Source of the DNA: a virus
IMG/VR virus record: IMGVR_UViG_3300036770_005941
Coordinates: 1-50,545 of that record
Length of the DNA: 50,545 nucleotides
Strand: one strand, 5' to 3'
The notes under the pieces are model-generated. The model was not told where the DNA came from, did no database searches, and worked only from the letters and a program-made list of their open reading frames with translations. Each line of letters opens with the position of its first letter. The stretch's first letter is position 1. Shown here in pieces: positions 49,622-50,545 of the stretch. The position numbers were made by a program, and so were the translations under genes.

Positions 49622-50103
49622 TCTGTATATCCTATCCAGGCACGGCCACGATAGCCATTGGGAAATGCTTTGATGTTCTGAATGGTGCGGTGCCAGCCCT
49701 CCACTAACTCAAGACCCCGGACTCCGGGTCGTTGCACTACTATGATGGGCTCTTGGCTGGGGGCACCGGTCTGTTGTATCTGTTGTGCTTGTGTGGCGTG
49801 ACGCTCGGCGTCTCTGCGCACGTTCATGGGATTGCTGCTGCCACCTTGGCGTTCCAGGATCTTGGCCTGTGTGTTCTCATCAAAGGAATCCAATCGGAGA
49901 TTGAGAGTCTGGAGTTCCCAACGATACACAGGATACTCGTCGGCGATGTCAAGGAAATAGGCTTCCATCTCGCTGGGCTCCAGTCCCTTGGCACCGGAAT
50001 ACAACCAGTCGCGTATCACATAGTCGGGCCAGTCAGGGAACCAGCTCTGTATATATTTCAAGTAGCCTTGGCGTGTTTCTGTGATTATATCCTGAACTCG
50101 CAT
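49618..50103 (-). CDS. Tagged hypothetical phage protein
   Basis: Protein of 161 residues. MRVQDIITE is an exact fit to the tag with a T4-type (I-x-E) cleavage site. A helical middle follows, then GLELVEGWHRTIQNIKAFPN and RAWIGY at the end, a module I recall from other T4-like phages. Function unknown. Confidence 0.76.
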   Translation of the reverse strand: MRVQDIITETRQGYLKYIQSWFPDWPDYVIRDWLYSGAKGLEPSEMEAYFLDIADEYPVYRWELQTLNLRLDSFDENTQAKILERQGGSSNPMNVRRDAERHATQAQQIQQTGAPSQEPIIVVQRPGVRGLELVEGWHRTIQNIKAFPNGYRGRAWIGYTE

Positions 50104-50104
50104 G

Positions 50105-50230
50105 TTATTCCCAGTCCTGATCTCTGCGGCCTCGTGTGACCAAGGAAGCCACCATCCAGACCACCACTATGATCAGCAGGCCCGCCAGGCCTGTGCCCAA
50201 CCATTCTATCAGCGTGGCCAGTTCGTTCAT
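50105..50230 (-). CDS. 41-residue single-span membrane protein
   Basis: ATG at 50230 to TAA at 50105. Residues 11-31 (LGTGLAGLLIIVVVWMVASL) are one clear membrane span, then a basic TRGRRDQDWE tail, so N-out/C-in is likely. It sits tightly between two genes (1-base gaps). A role in the host membrane, for example in lysis timing or exclusion, is only a guess. Confidence 0.7.
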   Translation of the reverse strand: MNELATLIEWLGTGLAGLLIIVVVWMVASLVTRGRRDQDWE

Positions 50231-50231
50231 T

Positions 50232-50531
50232 TCAGTCTTTTTTCACCCGTCGACTGCCAGTTCTGACGTCCATGCCCTGCTCTCGACGGAACTTGGCCAC
50301 CTGTCCATCTCGACCATAGTTGATGTCATAGTCGTCGTCTGTGGGCGGCATGTTGGTCTTGACACCGCTGGGGCTGATGTGCCACGGGCCTTCGCCCTGG
50401 CCTTCTGCCATACCTTGCTTTTTGAGTTCGGCCTCTAACTGGCGTATCTCGGTCTTGACATCGGCTATATTCAGTCGGCCACTGTCTAACGCACGCTTGA
50501 TGCTATTTTTAGTGTTGACCATATCGGTCAC
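50232..50531 (-). CDS. Hypothetical phage protein, N-terminus possibly beyond the window
   Basis: About 99 residues from a GTG at 50531 (ATG at 50522); the frame stays open to the window edge, so the gene may be longer. Helical start (VKTEIRQLEAELKKQGMAEG), then a Gly/Pro-rich acidic segment. Function unknown. Confidence 0.65.
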   Translation of the reverse strand: MTDMVNTKNSIKRALDSGRLNIADVKTEIRQLEAELKKQGMAEGQGEGPWHISPSGVKTNMPPTDDDYDINYGRDGQVAKFRREQGMDVRTGSRRVKKD

Positions 50532-50545
50532 TGAGTGGTTGCTCA

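Overview
The window is part of the genome of a large tailed phage of the T4-like myovirus type. The hallmarks are a family B DNA polymerase with T4 gp43 architecture (38310-40970), a gp45-type sliding clamp (36624-37355), a T4 RNase H-type 5'-3' exonuclease (11038-12039), a DsbA-like late-transcription protein (41053-41313), a tRNA cluster, near-total use of one strand, gene-to-gene overlaps of 1-8 bases, and many small genes. Many of the unknown proteins are of types I recall from marine and freshwater T4-like phages. The host cannot be read from the sequence; the ahpCF and D-Ala-D-Ala peptidase genes look proteobacterial.

Layout. 1-2117: seven tRNAs around one unknown gene, then about 550 bases without a gene that contain two related long-stem RNA elements and a run of hairpins. 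2118-4800: an ahpC-ahpF peroxidase operon with its own promoter, looking like inserted cargo. 4800-12100: small phage genes, an Ile2-type tRNA, a GIY-YIG protein, the only plus-strand gene, and the 5' exonuclease. 12000-15100: three SGNH-like paralogues around a cytidylyltransferase. 15100-17985: an operon running phosphoribosyltransferase, MBD4-like DNA glycosylase, cupin, QueE from a consensus promoter. 17982-24510: a nucleotide-sugar cluster (RmlB-like dehydratase, lysine-less E1/RfbH-like dehydrase, SDR, split transketolase, methyltransferase, glycosyltransferases). 24479-29528: QueD, an exported S11 peptidase, a HIT protein, an exported subtilase of 801 residues, FolE. 29559-32301: a short DegT-like protein, GalE, a GT-B glycosyltransferase. 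32301-36000: small phage genes and a DpdA-like DNA transglycosylase. 35958-41363: replication genes. 41360-50545: a late-looking cluster with many proteins that share a T4 capsid-targeting-like N-terminus, plus a Dps ferritin and a HAD phosphatase.

How it fits together. FolE, QueD, QueE and DpdA suggest that the phage makes a 7-deazapurine precursor and exchanges it into its own DNA, a known anti-restriction strategy; no QueC is present in the window. The base-active enzymes beside QueE may belong to the same or a neighbouring base-remodelling activity. The sugar cluster could build an unusual deoxy or branched sugar for a phage or host surface. AhpCF and Dps are two separate answers to oxidative damage. 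The exported peptidases would act on the host envelope. Several promoters place the start of transcription at or very near the start codon, so leaderless mRNAs appear to be in use.
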